Shown here piece after piece: positions 40,701 through 52,557 of a stretch of 64,000 nucleotides of DNA. How positions within the stretch are numbered: position 1 is the stretch's first letter; each line of letters starts with the position of its first letter. The translations under genes were made by a program, and so were the position numbers. Origin of the DNA: Lonicera japonica (taxonomy: Eukaryota; Streptophyta; Magnoliopsida; Dipsacales; Caprifoliaceae); NCBI GenBank assembly GCA_021464415.1, contig CM038464.1, positions 52,186,783 to 52,250,782 on the forward strand, written 5' to 3'. Under the pieces are notes generated by a model, which made no database searches, was not told the origin of the DNA, and saw only the letters and a list, made by a program, of their open reading frames with translations.

Positions 40701-40979
40701 CTCACAGGCCTGCAAAACAGTCATCCCCTTGGGGATTTTGACAGGGTAACCATCGACGAAAACCTCGATTACATCTTCGGGGTTGGCAATATGAACCCTA
40801 GCTCCACCTACGGGGGTCCGAGGAGGGAGATCTGGTTCCGGTTGGACTGCGGCCGTGGCCTCGGGTTTGTTAAGGTCAGGGGTGGAGATTATGGTTCGAA
40901 TTAGGGCATTTCTGTGATTGGGGGAATTGAAAACCCTAGAGGATCGAAGAGCTCTTGAAGCTAGCAAACCCAACCCCAT
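31738..40979 (-). CDS. NDUFS1: NADH:ubiquinone oxidoreductase 75-kDa subunit (complex I, NDUFS1), mitochondrial
   Basis: Five exons on the - strand join in phase: 40979-40568, 38446-38200, 36813-36519, 34668-34294 and 32637-31738 (TGA). They predict 742 aa, the usual plant length. The N-terminus is Arg/Ser-rich and resembles a mitochondrial targeting peptide. Iron-sulfur ligands are visible: C103, C114, C117 and C131 (2Fe-2S N1b); H163, C167, C170 and C176 (4Fe-4S N5); C215, C218, C221 and C265 (4Fe-4S N4). The C-terminal molybdopterin-oxidoreductase-like domain covers exons 4-5. The subunit passes electrons from FMN along the iron-sulfur chain in the matrix arm of complex I. No coding lesion is seen. 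Introns carry a LINE remnant, MITEs, a SINE and a hAT element. Paired site II motifs lie about 170-180 bp upstream of the ATG. Confidence 0.97.
32930..33118 (-). mobile_element. tRNA-derived SINE (probable)
   Basis: On the - strand, GGTCTAGTGATTAAGC resembles a tRNA-type polymerase III box A, and GGATTCAAATCC (complement at 33,049-33,061) a box B, spaced about as in tRNA-derived SINEs. A non-tRNA body follows. No target duplication was found, and the 3' end is uncertain. It lies in the last intron of NDUFS1. Confidence 0.5.
33501..34272. mobile_element. Non-autonomous hAT element next to an NDUFS1 splice donor
   Basis: Inverted ends CAGTATTCTAAAAATCG and CGATTTTTAGAACATTG, with a perfect 8-bp target duplication AACAGGAG (33,493-33,500 and 34,273-34,280). 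Same family as 3883-4435 and 5263-5553. The interior holds CGATAA-type satellites and a TCTCTC-rich stretch. It sits in the last NDUFS1 intron; its right duplication ends 13 bases from the 5' splice site of exon 4. Confidence 0.92.
35585..35776. repeat. Small foldback element
   Basis: GTAAGACCGAAGGAGTCC on the left is inverted at the right as GGACTCCTACCGGTCTTAC. It is about 190 bp, lies in the NDUFS1 intron between exons 3 and 4, and directly abuts another inverted-repeat element. Confidence 0.6.
35780..36168. mobile_element. MITE of the GGCATCTCCAATGGT type
   Basis: The left end GGCATCTCCAATGGTGATTT pairs with the right end ACCATTGGCAATGGCC in inverse, and a second inverted GGTCTCCAATGG/CCAATGAGAC pair lies inside. 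Such ends are common in plant MITEs. The target duplication is not clear. Confidence 0.6.
39455..39765 (+). mobile_element. LINE remnant (zf-RVT region)
   Basis: Translation gives a decayed version of the plant L1-like C-terminus: [16 protein letters not shown], then KINTNDLL and RRPYKTL, with several stops. It matches the same region as the LINE at 9,852-10,502. It lies in NDUFS1 intron 1, antisense to that gene. Confidence 0.65.
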
Positions 40980-41148
40980 TGGCGTTTGTTTGTCTCTCTA
41001 GAGAATGATTTTTGTGTGTGGAGAAATTATTCAGGCGTGTGTAAACCATAAACCATACACAGAATGAGTGAAGAGAGTGGGGCTGTTGTTATTGAGGAGA
41101 GTGAGTCCGTTTACCCGGCTTGTTGAATTTCTCGGGTCGTCTAATCAT

Positions 41149-41161
41149 AGCCCACGGCCCA
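41149..41161 (-). promoter_or_regulatory. Paired site II elements upstream of NDUFS1
   Basis: AGCCCA (41,149-41,154) and GGCCCA (41,156-41,161) read on the - strand as TGGGCC then TGGGCT, one base apart, about 170-180 bp 5' of the NDUFS1 ATG. TGGGCY site II motifs, bound by TCP factors, are known to be frequent in promoters of plant nuclear genes for respiratory-chain proteins. Confidence 0.6.
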
Positions 41162-41164
41162 GAA

Positions 41165-44100
41165 CAGGGACTTGGTTTGTAAGACCGACCCACAGTACAG
41201 TTAAGATAGGAGTGTGAAAAAAAAGTAGCTTGGTTTGTTTCACAAAAGAAAAATAATTTTATTTATGAAAGTAAAAAATTAAAGTTTTTGTTAAATTTTT
41301 TTTTTTTTGTGTTTAGTAAATAATGGAAAGCATTTATGTAGGGTACAATTATTTAAATTTTTTATAATAAATGCCAGTAAATTACAAGAAAAAATCAATT
41401 CCATGAGTTTTCATATAAATTACTTTACTCCTTACTTTCTCCTGTGTTGAGAAAGTATTTCTGGAATTTGTGCTTACCAAACAAAGAAAAGAAAATTTTT
41501 TCTTTCCTGATGTGTAAGCAAACAACATCTTCAGTTCTTTTTTGATTCATTCTTTCCATATTCAATCTCTTTTTTCCCGTATTTAATCTCATTCTTCTCA
41601 TGATATAAAGGGGAATTAGAGGGACACTAATTTTTTCTTTCCTTCATATTGATTTCAAACCAATAAAAGAGAATTATATATTTAATTGAAGTATTTTTTT
41701 TAAGGTTATTTGCAGTTGTAATGTATTTTTGTTGGCATGTAAACATTTATTATTGAAATAAAATTAATTTATTTTTTTAATATAAAAAAATAATATATTT
41801 ATTTATAAAAAAAGATTACTTTTTAAGATTTTGCCCATCGCTTCAAAATGGTCGGAACGTGCTCCTGCTTTGAGTAAAACTTTGACGGATGGGAAATTTG
41901 TAAGTTCACTACCAATCAGGCCCGGCCCTGAGTTGCAAAAAATAATACTTTTGGGGCCTTTGTGCACATTTATAGATAGGTGAAAAAAATTCTAAATAAT
42001 AATTTGGGGATGTAAAAATTTGATTAGTCCTGATGGTTTATTGCCATGTAAAAATTCTAGATCTAAATCTTTTTCCTTTAAAATAAATAATTTAAAAATT
42101 CTTTTCACCCAAGTAAAACTTCAATACATAATTTTTTCGAATTTAAGTAAGCGCCTCTACCGCTTATCTTTATCTATTTACAAGCTTGTGCTTTGAACAA
42201 ACTTATATTAATTTATTGTTATGAACATTCTAAATTAGACTTGTGACTTATTTCAATTTTCAAATTTGTGTGAAAAATGATAATTTTTAAAAAATAAACA
42301 CCTAATTTTTCATTTTTAAATAGAATCGTGGTGTAAGCTAAAATTTTATTTTGAAAATGGTAATTGTACTACATCAATTGCAATGTTTTAAAAATAATTG
42401 GGTAGCGCAGTAGGAAAATCTATTGTACAAAAAAAGTGGTAGAATTTTAATATAAAAGGCTAAGATTTAGATACGTATATCATATCATGTTGTTTGAAAT
42501 AATCTAGTTTTAATGTCATTCCAAATCCCACGTCACTCTTTCACTTCCATCTCAATCTCTCCGCAACTCTTTTAATGTCCGCAGTACAAGAACCAATCAT
42601 TCGTAGCAATAGCAAACCTTCCCCACCCCCTATTCATCTTCTTGGTGTTGGTAGATCGATCTACAACAAAAGAGAAAGATGAGAGGAAGATAAACAAGGA
42701 AGAAAAGTGAAAAGCAAAGAACACAGCATGAACAAAATTTGGGTCTTCTTTGTTGATGCTATGTTATTTGCTTTTAATTTTTCTTCATTTTGTTGGTGCT
42801 CCACTATCTTGATCAATCTTGTTTTGCGGATTGTTTTTGTGAAGATTGATAGATGGTTGGGTTTCTAGTGCTGATTGAGTTTTAAGAGCTAATTTTTATC
42901 ACTATTTGATTTTATCAAATGAGATATAGCAAATTTTTGTTTATTTCACACTTTTGGTAGAAATTGAAATTATTCCTTTGTTTTTCCTTTAGGTAGATAT
43001 ACCACCTGTTTATTTTATTTTTTTTCTCTTGTCTTCGTATTATTTTTTGAGTAGTCCTCCCTTTTTTCTCTTCCCTTTTGGTACTATGGATATTGAAGAG
43101 TGTTATAGGGAGCTAGAGATGGAAGTAGGGAGTGACATGAGGTTTGAATCGGCATTTAAATTAAATTATTTAAAATCATATACTGATTTTTTGTAATTAA
43201 TTTAGATACGTGTCAAAATCTTAGCCTCTTACAAAAATAGAGGGTGTCTAGATTGTCTAGACAAACACCAAACGTCTAGGCTACAAGATCGGTTTTTTGT
43301 TTGTTTACAAAAATATAATTTACTTCTAAAAATGACTTAAGAGTTTGTTAGACAAATATTTCTCATAATCTATATATGAAAAATTCCATGATAGATAGAC
43401 GGGTGACATAAATATTTCTCATAACAAATATTTAATTTACTTTAAATACATAGATTATTAAAAAAAAATTACATGCCAAGTTCATACAACCTCGTAAGAT
43501 GCCTCTCTTATTGGTTAGGCACCTTTGGGACGTTAAAATTCCATGAGAGATGGACGGATTGAAAACGATCGACCTTTGTCAATATAAAGCCCAAGCGATA
43601 CATATATATATATATATATATATATTCATTGTACACATGAGGAAATTAATATATGGTTTCCCAATTGAAAATTCTCTCTTTTTTAAGAACATTATCGATA
43701 TGATTTTTCTAAGACAGTGCTATTTGGTTGGATTTTTAAAAAATATTTTGGTGCTTTTTTTAAAAAAAAAAAGAGAAATTGTGGTTTGATTCACTCGTTT
43801 TAAAAACTTTGTTCACCCTATTTTTTCTTTTGTATTTTTAAAAAAACTTTAATAAATGAATAAAAAACAATAAATATAGTTTTTGTAAAATTTTAAAAAT
43901 AGTGTAACACATACAAATTGAATTGAAAAACATTTTAAGGAATTATACTTAAAAATAAATTTTAAATTTAACATTTAAAAAATCCAACCAAATAGAGCGA
44001 TAAGTATTTAAATACACACATATTTCGATTCGAGGGCTAGGGGAACCTGATTGTTCTAAACAATTTAATTGTAATGATAAAACATCTTTATCAATATTGC

Positions 44101-44251
44101 CACCTTCGATCCTAAAGGGAAACGAAGTAAAAATTACAAGATTAATTCAATATCTTTTATAAATTATGACACGATTACAAAAATATGAATTCTTGTCTTA
44201 ATTTCGTTTCCATCTCAGCTACTTCTAGGGTTCTACCATTCTTCTAAACTA
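41165..44251. other. Gene-free AT-rich intergenic region
   Basis: No coding exon recognised. A single hAT-like end (CAGGCCCGGCCCTGAG at about 41,918) has no visible partner. A foldback element at 42,456-43,224 is listed separately. AT-rich low-complexity sequence makes up the rest. Confidence 0.5.
42456..43224. mobile_element. Foldback element with about 25-bp inverted ends
   Basis: TAAAAGGCTAAGATTTAGATACGTAT at the left pairs inversely with AGATACGTGTCAAAATCTTAGCCTCTTA at the right. The interior is non-coding, with a pyrimidine-rich block and stretches that look UTR-like near 42,530-43,140. No target duplication was identified, so the class is open. Confidence 0.5.
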
Positions 44252-44259
44252 GCAGTAAC

Positions 44260-45236
44260 CAGTGGCGAATTCAAGAAATTGGCCAACAGGGGGCGAAATT
44301 TGGTCGAAAATCAAAGCACACTAAATAATATTTAAAGTCTTAAAATTTGAACGCAAACATAATAGTATTAATAATTAAAGTTCATACAACTCAAATAAAA
44401 AATGCAAACAATTATGATAAATTACAATAACATTCTACATTTTTTTAATTTTGGAAGTATTGCAATATTTCCTCTTTGCAATTAATCACTAATATAACTA
44501 ACATAATATTTAACAATTAGAAATTCAAAATTAAATCACTAAATATTCAATAATTAATAAATAGTTCAATAAGTACACTTAATATTATGTAATTAATAAA
44601 AAAACACAATTATTATTTTGTAATTAATAAAAAAACACAACTATTATTATGTAATTCATAAAGAAACACAACTATTATTATGTAATTCATAAAGAAACAC
44701 AACTAACATAATATTTAACAATTAGAAATTCAAAACTAAATCACTAAATAATCAATAATTAATAGACAGTTCAAGACATACACTTAATATTATGCAATTA
44801 GTAAATAAAGACCACTAATATTATGCAAGTATTCAAGAAATAAAATAATCCCTAATTTTTAAAAGTAGATCTAAAAAATATACCTATGAAATGGAGAAGT
44901 GGTGGCGCACAAATGGACTGTAGTGGCGACGTGGGGTGAAGGTGGCATGGTGCTGGTGAAGAAATGGTGTAAATAAAGTGAGGTTTGAGAGGTGAGTGAA
45001 AAAATGGTGAATGGTAAAGTAGCGGCAGCTAGAAGGAGAAGAGAAATGAATCTGGCAACAGTAACTCCTCTTTAATTAATTAGGTTTAATATTTACAAAT
45101 TGTTCCTTCAGTTTTTGTATCTTACAGTTAAGTTCTCTCAAGTTTATTTTTATGCACATAAGTCCCTAAAATTTATTTATTTTCAAAAATTGCCCCAAAC
45201 CAAGGAGGGGCACCTCCCCCCCTAGCTTCGCCCCTG
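44260..45236. mobile_element. Non-autonomous hAT element (CAGGGGCG family)
   Basis: Ends CAGTGGCGAATTC and CTAGCTTCGCCCCTG are inverted copies. The 8-bp target duplication GCAGTAAC (44,252-44,259 and 45,237-45,244) is perfect. The interior is AT-rich with a tandem repeat near 44,590-44,710 (AAACACAACTATTATTATGT). No transposase is present. Confidence 0.92.
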
Positions 45237-45639
45237 GCAGTAACTATAGAGATATTTAATATATATATATATACGGAGAGAGAATAGAGAAATGATTTAG
45301 AATGAAACGAATTTGATGCTTCTCACTAGAAAAGAAACTATCACCTCAATCGTTATGTACAAAATTTAGGCTGCATCCTATATCTATATTATAAAGAACA
45401 AATTGTCAAACTCACATCTCTTCATTAAAAACTTACAAGAGTAATGACTCAAAATTCTTCTCCTTTTTCACATATAATCTACACTTTCTTATATTCACAA
45501 TAGAGTATCAAATCAATGGCAACACGTGGTAAAGATGGGAGTCTGGTCTCATTCTTAGAGGAGTTTAAATCCTTGATCTCATATAGCTAGGCCTCATGAC
45601 CTATCTCTTTTAGGAAATTAGGTAGCCCATTCTATGATT

Positions 45640-46392
45640 ACTTCCTGGGTTGAATTCGGTTCAGTTACTCCATATACCGATACCGAACCGAAAATATATC
45701 AGTTACCAAATTTTCAGTCAATTTTAATAATTAATTTGGTAAAACTGAAAATAAACCTCCCTACCAATTCAATCTCAAACACAGGCAAAAAAAATCTGAA
45801 ATTAAAAAATGAAGCACATCAAACTCAAAAAAGCCCCGATTCGAATACATGTAACCTTAAAAATGGCAAAAAAAATGAAAAAAGAATTAATCTTGGGCAA
45901 AATGAACGTAGTTTACATACCTACTCAAAATATTCAAATAGGTAAAACTTTCTTGCAGAAAAGGGATCTTACGGCAAAGGTCACCGGTTGGCGAAGATTG
46001 GGGAGTGGTGGTCAATGGAAAGGCTGGGAGCAGTGGCGCGTGGGGAGGGGTGGCTCGTGGTGAGGGAAAGAGATGGTGGGAGGTGGTGGAGGAGGGAGAG
46101 GGAGAGGGTGTCGGCGGTGGGGAAAGTGGAGGGGAGGTGGTGTTGGGGGCGGAGCTGAAGTAGTGGTGTATTGGGTGGGGAGATGGTGGTCGTGGAGGAA
46201 GCGTGAGTTTGGTGAAGATGGGTTTGGCTGATTCCTCCATTTAGGTGAAGAGGGGGTGAGGCGATGGAGGAGGACTGAGAAAGTGAGGTTGGGATTTAGA
46301 GTTTTAGACTAACATATGAGAGAGATAGAGTATTGAAGAGTGAAGACATTAAAAAAAACCGGTTCAGTTCGGTTCGGTAAAGTAGAACCTTC
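45640..46392. repeat. GGTTCGG-type repeat element
   Basis: GAATTCGGTTCAGTTACTCC and ACCGATACCGAACCG on the left, and GGTTCAGTTCGGTTCGGTAAAG on the right, look like degenerate inverted ends of a common plant repeat. In between is a GA/GT-rich purine block (45,990-46,260) whose open - strand frame is low complexity. No target duplication is seen. Confidence 0.4.
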
Positions 46393-47151
46393 ATAATATA
46401 AAAACCAGAGACATCGTATTGAAGTCGATTAACGCTTTTCTCTGTTTATTTTAGTTTTTTGGTATAAAAGGCCAGCCCTATGCTTCTAGTCATTTCAGCT
46501 GAGTTACTCCTATATTCAAGATGAACACATTAGGTCCCGAGTCATACCCCTTCCATTTTTTTTTTCATATATATGTATATATATGTATATATATAATAAT
46601 TATAAAAAATATATTTGATATTATAAAAAATAATATGATACTTTTGTTTGGTCCATAAATTAAATACATTACTATTTTTACCTCAAATTAAGAGTTTCAC
46701 TTCAAATTTTATATTTTTTATGAAAATACTAATTAATTTCAACTTAATTAATCGGTACTCAAAATTATAACTTATTTTCTATTGTCCGTCCATTGATTAT
46801 GTATCAAAAAGTAAATAAATTTTTTAATTTGAGATATTTTGAAAAGAAAAGTCCAAGTGTCACTCTAAATTTGAAATGTAGTGAATAGTTATAACATTTG
46901 AACGAAAGAAAGGAACCCATGGGAACATTCAAGGACTTGAATGTGTTTGTGGCTTCCATCTTTGTTTACTAATTATTCTTTATGAATCATGATTCAAATC
47001 CATTAAGGGTACGTACTGGAGATTTATTCTTTAGTGACACTTTCTAGTAGTTTTAGAGATATTTTATTTATATATGTGATATATTTTGGAGTGTTAAAAG
47101 GTTATTTAAAATGTCAATAACTAATTAACTATACTTATTATTAAGGTTGAA

Positions 47152-47626
47152 TTCAGGGGCGTAGCCAGGAATTATATATGACCTGAGCTAAGAATTAAAC
47201 AATGACAACGTTAAAATATAACAAACCAAAATGTAAATATAATATATTCAAATACATACAAAAGATATCAACTTTTTATATACGTTGAAATTGTAGATAT
47301 GAAATATTCAAAAATATACAAAAAATATAATAATTTTCCTTTATATCTAGCCATGTACGCCATAAACACAAACAAAAAAACAATCGGAATTCAGAAAAGT
47401 GAAAAAAAGGGTATTTGACATTTATTTTAGTTGATATTATTTAAATGGAGAGTGGTAAATAAATGGATAAAATTTTAATAAGTGTAAAGTAATAACATTA
47501 AAAAAAATGAGGTGAGCTATACACATATATATACATATATATTTAAAAAATAAAATTTAAGCTTATTACTAAAAAAAATTTTGAAAAAATGAGACCCAGG
47601 GTAACCCGGCTGTAGTTCTGCCCATG
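47152..47626. mobile_element. Non-autonomous hAT element (CAGGGGCG family)
   Basis: CAGGGGCGTAGCCAGGA near the left end and TGTAGTTCTGCCCATG at the right are degenerate inverted ends. Flanks AGGTTGAA (47,144-47,151) and AGGTTGAT (47,627-47,634) match at 7 of 8 bases. It is non-coding. Confidence 0.72.
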
Positions 47627-47786
47627 AGGTTGATATTTGTTTGTTCATTGATATTAGAAATGGCGGATTGTATAATTCAAGGGTGTGTGTAATCGGTGTT
47701 TCTTGTTGGTGAATATATATGAATTTCCAAACAAGAAAATTTGACATACATAACAGAGCACAGGGACCATGGGAGTAAACCATTAA

Positions 47787-47787
47787 A

Positions 47788-47853
<66 letters not shown>

Positions 47854-47856
47854 TAA
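47787..47856. repeat. (AAT)n microsatellite
   Basis: About 23 uninterrupted AAT units, just outside the left end of the MULE. Likely polymorphic in length. Confidence 0.97.
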
Positions 47857-47900
47857 GTTAAAGATTATTATTATTATTACAACCAGCAAAGGAAAAAGGG

Positions 47901-48115
47901 GAATTTTTTGTACCACTGAGGTAGTTTTAAAACTTAATTAAGTGAATGGGGGTACTTTTGAAGTTAATTGGGGAAATAAGGTTGTCTATAAAAATGTGAG
48001 TAGCAGTGTCATTTTTAAAGGTAAAAACTCCAGACGCAGTAACGATTTTTTATTTTTTTTAAAAAAAGTTTTAAAAACGCCAGACGGAATAACGATTTTA
48101 CATGTAAAATCGCTG
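47901..48115 (+). repeat. MULE left terminal inverted repeat
   Basis: Begins GAATTTTTTGTACC. It aligns in inverse with 60,180-60,392. The inner part carries the hairpin module also seen at the right end: TTAAAAACGC (48,071), ACGATTTTAC, then GTAAAATCGC at 48,104, 33 bases further on. GATTTTACATGTAAAATC is a perfect palindrome. Confidence 0.85.
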
Positions 48116-48164
48116 CACAGTTTATAGCCCCCAAATCGGAACACAATCTTCTCCTTTCTTCTTT

Positions 48165-48410
48165 ATTTCCCGCACCGCCCTCCCCCCTCTAATCGCCGCC
48201 GCCTCTCTCCTCACTCTCTCCCCTCGCCGTCGACGAGCCACTCGCTCCCTCAGCTCCGCCCATCCTCACTCTCTCCCACTCGCACCCCGCCCATCCTCTC
48301 CGAGCAGTCCACCGCAGCAGCACCACCTCCCTCTGCCGCCGTCCACCCCCGCCCTCCCCCTCGCCGTGGTTAACCCCCATTGCAGTAGCACTAGCTCGCA
48401 GATCTATAAG
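48165..48410 (+). other. GC-rich leader inside the MULE left end
   Basis: A C-rich, almost purely CCGCC/CTCTCC-type stretch, abrupt in an AT-rich neighbourhood, directly inside the left inverted repeat. Its - strand has a low-complexity open frame that I do not consider a gene. It may be the promoter/5' UTR of the transposase or captured host sequence; a possible donor (AAG/GTAAAT) follows at about 48,410. Confidence 0.5.
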
Positions 48411-49950
48411 GTAAATTCAAAATCCCTAGTTATCAATTTCAAAATCTAAAACTTGGATCTTTGATGGTATAATGGTTGATATTGTGTTGATATTGTGCTG
48501 ATATTGCTAGTAGTTTGGATTGTATGCTTGTAAATGATGGTGGATTTGTATATTGGTGAAACTTATACATTTTGGTTATCAAACGAGCCTTTAATGTGAG
48601 TGCACAAGTGGGGACCATTTTAAAAAATTCCGCAATAATAAAATGACCCACTTGATTGTATGAATGTAAGTAAAAAATGAATTATGAGGTAATTGAAGCT
48701 TTGGTATTCAAAAATTATGTAGAAACAAGTTTGAAGGCTTTGTTAATTGTCCATTTGTCTAAAAGTTTGGAAAGAAGTATGGTTTTTACATGGACTAAGG
48801 TTTATCCGTGCCTAAGACACAATGATATTTTATCAATGTCAATATTTTAATTTTTTTGTTTAAAACTATAGTTCAATTTAGTTGTGTTTTAATAGTAAGA
48901 TTAATTTAATAAAACAATGGTCTTAAGTTTCTTTCTTTTCACAAAGAAAGAGTATACAACATAAATCCCAATACCGCAGGTGAGACTTTAACCCGGATGA
49001 ACCTAGAGAGGGTGTCTTTTCTAAGCAAACAAAAGGAAAGAAAATGCTTGATATAATTTGTACCATTTCATATATCTATATATAAGATCCCCTAATATCC
49101 TTAATATTTACAAATTAAAATATAATGTCGGATTATATAGATGAAGAAATAGTTGGAGTAAGATTCTAATGTATGGTTTATTTAATGTAAGGCCTCCTTC
49201 AAAAAATATACATTTAAAATTAAAATACGAAAAAGAAAAAAGAAACCAAGTTTGTTTTAATAGAAAAATTCAATCAACCATGTAACTTTTCATCAAAACA
49301 AAATTAATTATATTAGCCTAGTCCACTTAGTTGTACAAAATTAACATAAACTAACATCATGAATAAAATTAAGTCAAATAAGAATGAGTTAATCACTAAA
49401 CACGGGGAATTAAGTCCAATTAGGGTAAGATATCAAGATTTAGAGTAAGAATGTTTGTTTTTTTTTTTCCAAAATAATGGTAAGAATAAATAAATGAGAG
49501 AAGAAAAATAAATTGGGTAGGTGACTAATGATTAGTTGTGGCCCTTGGATCAACATCAAGCAAACATTTTAGACCTTTAGATATTTTTTGTTGTAGTCAC
49601 ATCATAAAGCGACAAATCGACTACTATAGATGAGTGCAAAGTAGCATTTATCAAATATAGAATATTTTCAACTTACAAATAATCTTTATATTTTCATTAT
49701 TCAGAGAATTAAGATAAGAAAAATACAACTAATATGGGGTAAACTTTTACTATTTTTACAAATATCAAGTAATTAATTATAATTACTATCAATCGACATT
49801 ATTATAACATTTAGGAAATAAAATTTAAATATCAAGTTAAAATCTTGGTCCACGGCCACCGCCAACCTTTAAAGTAGATCCCATAACTCTGTACTTGCTT
49901 AATTCCAGTTATTTTGATTGAAAATAAACTAATCTGGCTTATTGTCTTGA
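48411..49950. other. AT-rich MULE interior, possible leader intron
   Basis: No coding frame seen between the GC-rich leader and the first transposase block. An intron in the 5' leader is the simplest reading, not shown. Confidence 0.4.
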
Positions 49951-52557
49951 AGGTGGATAGTGGGAAGCAAACGTTTTTGTTTTCTGTTTTATTCGGGTGG
50001 CAATATAATTAATGGGGGCCAAGGTTGGATCTACGATAAGCCACATGAAAGCGGCATTATCCTGGACCAAAGCAATACTTTCTCAGAATTAGTAGATAAA
50101 GTATTTTCTGCTATGGATATTGACCGCACGCAATCCATGTCGAAGATGACCTATAGATGTCCATTTTTGGTATCCACAAGTACTTGGAATTACTTTCTCC
50201 ATGAAATTGTAGATGATGATACCTGAAAATTTGCAATGATAACTATTTGCAATACTCCCGTTAATGCAATAGATTTGTATATTGAGAAAGTGGATTTGAA
50301 TTTTGATGTGTATCCAATTGCCAAAAATTTGTGATTGTCTGGACCATGTAGATGACCACCGTCAGCACAATGTACTCCTTTGTCCATTGATCCATTACAG
50401 CAACAGGAGTTTAATGACCCTATCAATGAGGGCCACCTTTTAAATTTTTTTAGTTTTAGTTCACGACCTTCAAAAAGCCACAGTTTTGGTGGCACTAGCA
50501 AGAAAGGCCACAAATCACGTAGGCCCATCCTGAGTCGATGTTTGGGGCTGGAGGTGGTATAGATTATGTATCGGATGCAAAATACCGTACTGGAGAGGAC
50601 TTGAACTCTTAATTTGATATTACGCACGATTTAAGTAATAGTGAATGTGATGATGAGGAAGAACCGATTGAGATTGGGCAGGTTAATGAACCTGTGCCGT
50701 CGTTCTACACCCGATTTAATGTTACAAGTGTGGACGAGGAAGTCTTAATAGAAGATCAGAATACGGATGAAAATGATCTTAAAAATGGGCTAATTTTTTA
50801 GACGAAAGCTGACTTGAAAACTACCGTTAAATTGTTCATAATAAAGAATTCAAATGAATATATTGTTGATGAACCTAAGGCAGATATATGGGAAATTAAG
50901 TGCAAATTACATGATAAAGAATGCAAATGGCGTCTTCGTGCACATAAGAGGAAGAAAAAACACGGGCAATTTGAAATAACCAAGTATGAGTGTACCCACA
51001 CATGTAGATTTGATTATTTGAAACTAAGTCACAAACATCTTGACTGCGATTTCATTACAAGCAAAATAATGCACATGGTGGAGGTTGATCCTGCCCTTAG
51101 GATTGGCGTTATTGTTGTATTCATTAAGGAGCAATATGGCTACAAGGTATCTTATTGGAAAGTATGGAATGCCAAGCAGAAGGCAATTGAGACTTTACTT
51201 GGTAATTGGAAAGACTCTTATGCAATTATGCCAACATATTTGGCAGCTATTGCGTATCACAATCAAGGGACAATTCATGAGTTGAGAAGCAAATAATGTG
51301 ATGACAGTTATTGTGTTTTTGATAAGAACTTTTGGGCCTTTAGCAATTTAATTGAAGGTTTTGTGCATCGCCATCCTATTATTAGTGTTGACGCGACACA
51401 TCTTTAGGGTAAGTATAATGGAAAGTTATTCATTGCAATGGCAATGGATGCAAATGAACGTATTTTTTCGCTTGCGTTCAGATATGGAGAGGAAGAAAGT
51501 TACGAAACTTAGAATTACTATCTAAAGTGGGTTTGGCATTATGTTGTGAAGGGGCGAGAAGGAATATGCTTGCTTTCTGATCATCACATGGGTATACTAG
51601 TAGTAATCAATTCCGATGCTCAATTTAAGGAGCCGAAAATATATCATCGCTTTTGCATGCGCCACATTCGTAGCAACTTCACAAGCAAATGCAAACCAGA
51701 TCGAACGTTAAGGCTACTAATGTGGAAGGCTGCTACTGCTTACCAGTTGTCCAAATTCGAATACTATATGAACCGGATCAAAGAGTATGATGAACTTCAA
51801 CCGAATGAAAGAAAAAAATCGTCAAAGTGGCTTAACGAGATTCCACTCAAAAAGTGGACTTTTGTTTATGATGGAGAGCATCGATATGGGGTTAACTAGA
51901 CAAACATTTCAGAAATATTCAATGGGGTTTTACTAGGAGCAAGATCTTTGCTTGTCACTGCGTCCGTGAAGCTTATATTTCACCGTCTTGTTAGTTACTT
52001 TTGTCAACAAAAACATGAAGGCGTAGAGAGGCATAACAATTCTGAGTTGGAACATACCCCGAGCATGGCAATTACATTTGTGAAACTTGAAAAGAAAGTC
52101 CAGAAATACTGTGTCTTTAGGCATAATACGTCCGAGGGATCGGCGACAGTCACATCAGCTAAAGGTAAAGTTAAGAATGTCAACATTAAGGAACGCACGT
52201 GCAACTGCTGAAGGTGGTCTATTTATAAGTATCCTTGTTATCATGTCATGGCGGTGTGTGCCGATTTAAGGCTAGAGCCAAAGTATTTAATTGATCTTGT
52301 TTTGTCTCTCGAGGCTTATGTGACTACTCATGCTCCTGCGATGATCATGCTTTGCCAATAGAGTACTGGAATGCATTAATCCCATCACCCCTAACTGTCT
52401 TGATCCCTAATCCTGTTTTGTTACGAGAGAAGGGTCGTCCGTCAAGGCGTATTCGTAACGAGATGGACTTAAGCAATCGTCGGCGAACAAACCATTGCGG
52501 GATATGTGGGGAAGTCGGACATGATCGATGAAGCTGTGGCCGGAATAAGCAAAATTG
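49951..52557 (+). pseudogene. MuDR-type transposase, multiple nonsense mutations
   Basis: Family features appear in the expected order. The N-terminal block at 49,951-50,226 (YSGGNIINGGQGW, MTYRCPFLV) is followed by an acidic linker; the MuDR DNA-binding region covers 50,803-51,000 (CKLHDKECKWRLRAHKR). The DDE domain covers 51,370-51,900 (SVDATHL with the first Asp, LLSDHHMGI with the second, then FCMRHIRSNF). A SWIM zinc finger at 52,195-52,262 (CNC, then PCYHVMAVC) and a CCHC knuckle at 52,495-52,545 (CGICGEVGHDR) complete it. From 50,803 to 52,262 the frame never shifts, but stops interrupt it at six or more places, several where the family has Trp or Gln. It would act on the MULE ends; this copy cannot make a full-length enzyme. 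Confidence 0.88.

Noticed and set aside
40551..40904. 117-aa + strand frame
   Set aside because: Shadow of NDUFS1 exon 1 on the opposite strand.
41918..42010. hAT element starting CAGGCCCGGCCCTGAG
   Set aside because: Only one end is visible; no inverted partner or 8-bp duplication found downstream.
45887..46240. 117-aa Pro/Ser-rich frame on the - strand
   Set aside because: Low-complexity purine/pyrimidine tract inside a repeat; no domain and no splice context.
48189..48380. Gly/Arg-rich - strand frame in the GC-rich leader
   Set aside because: Composition alone keeps the frame open; no homology seen.
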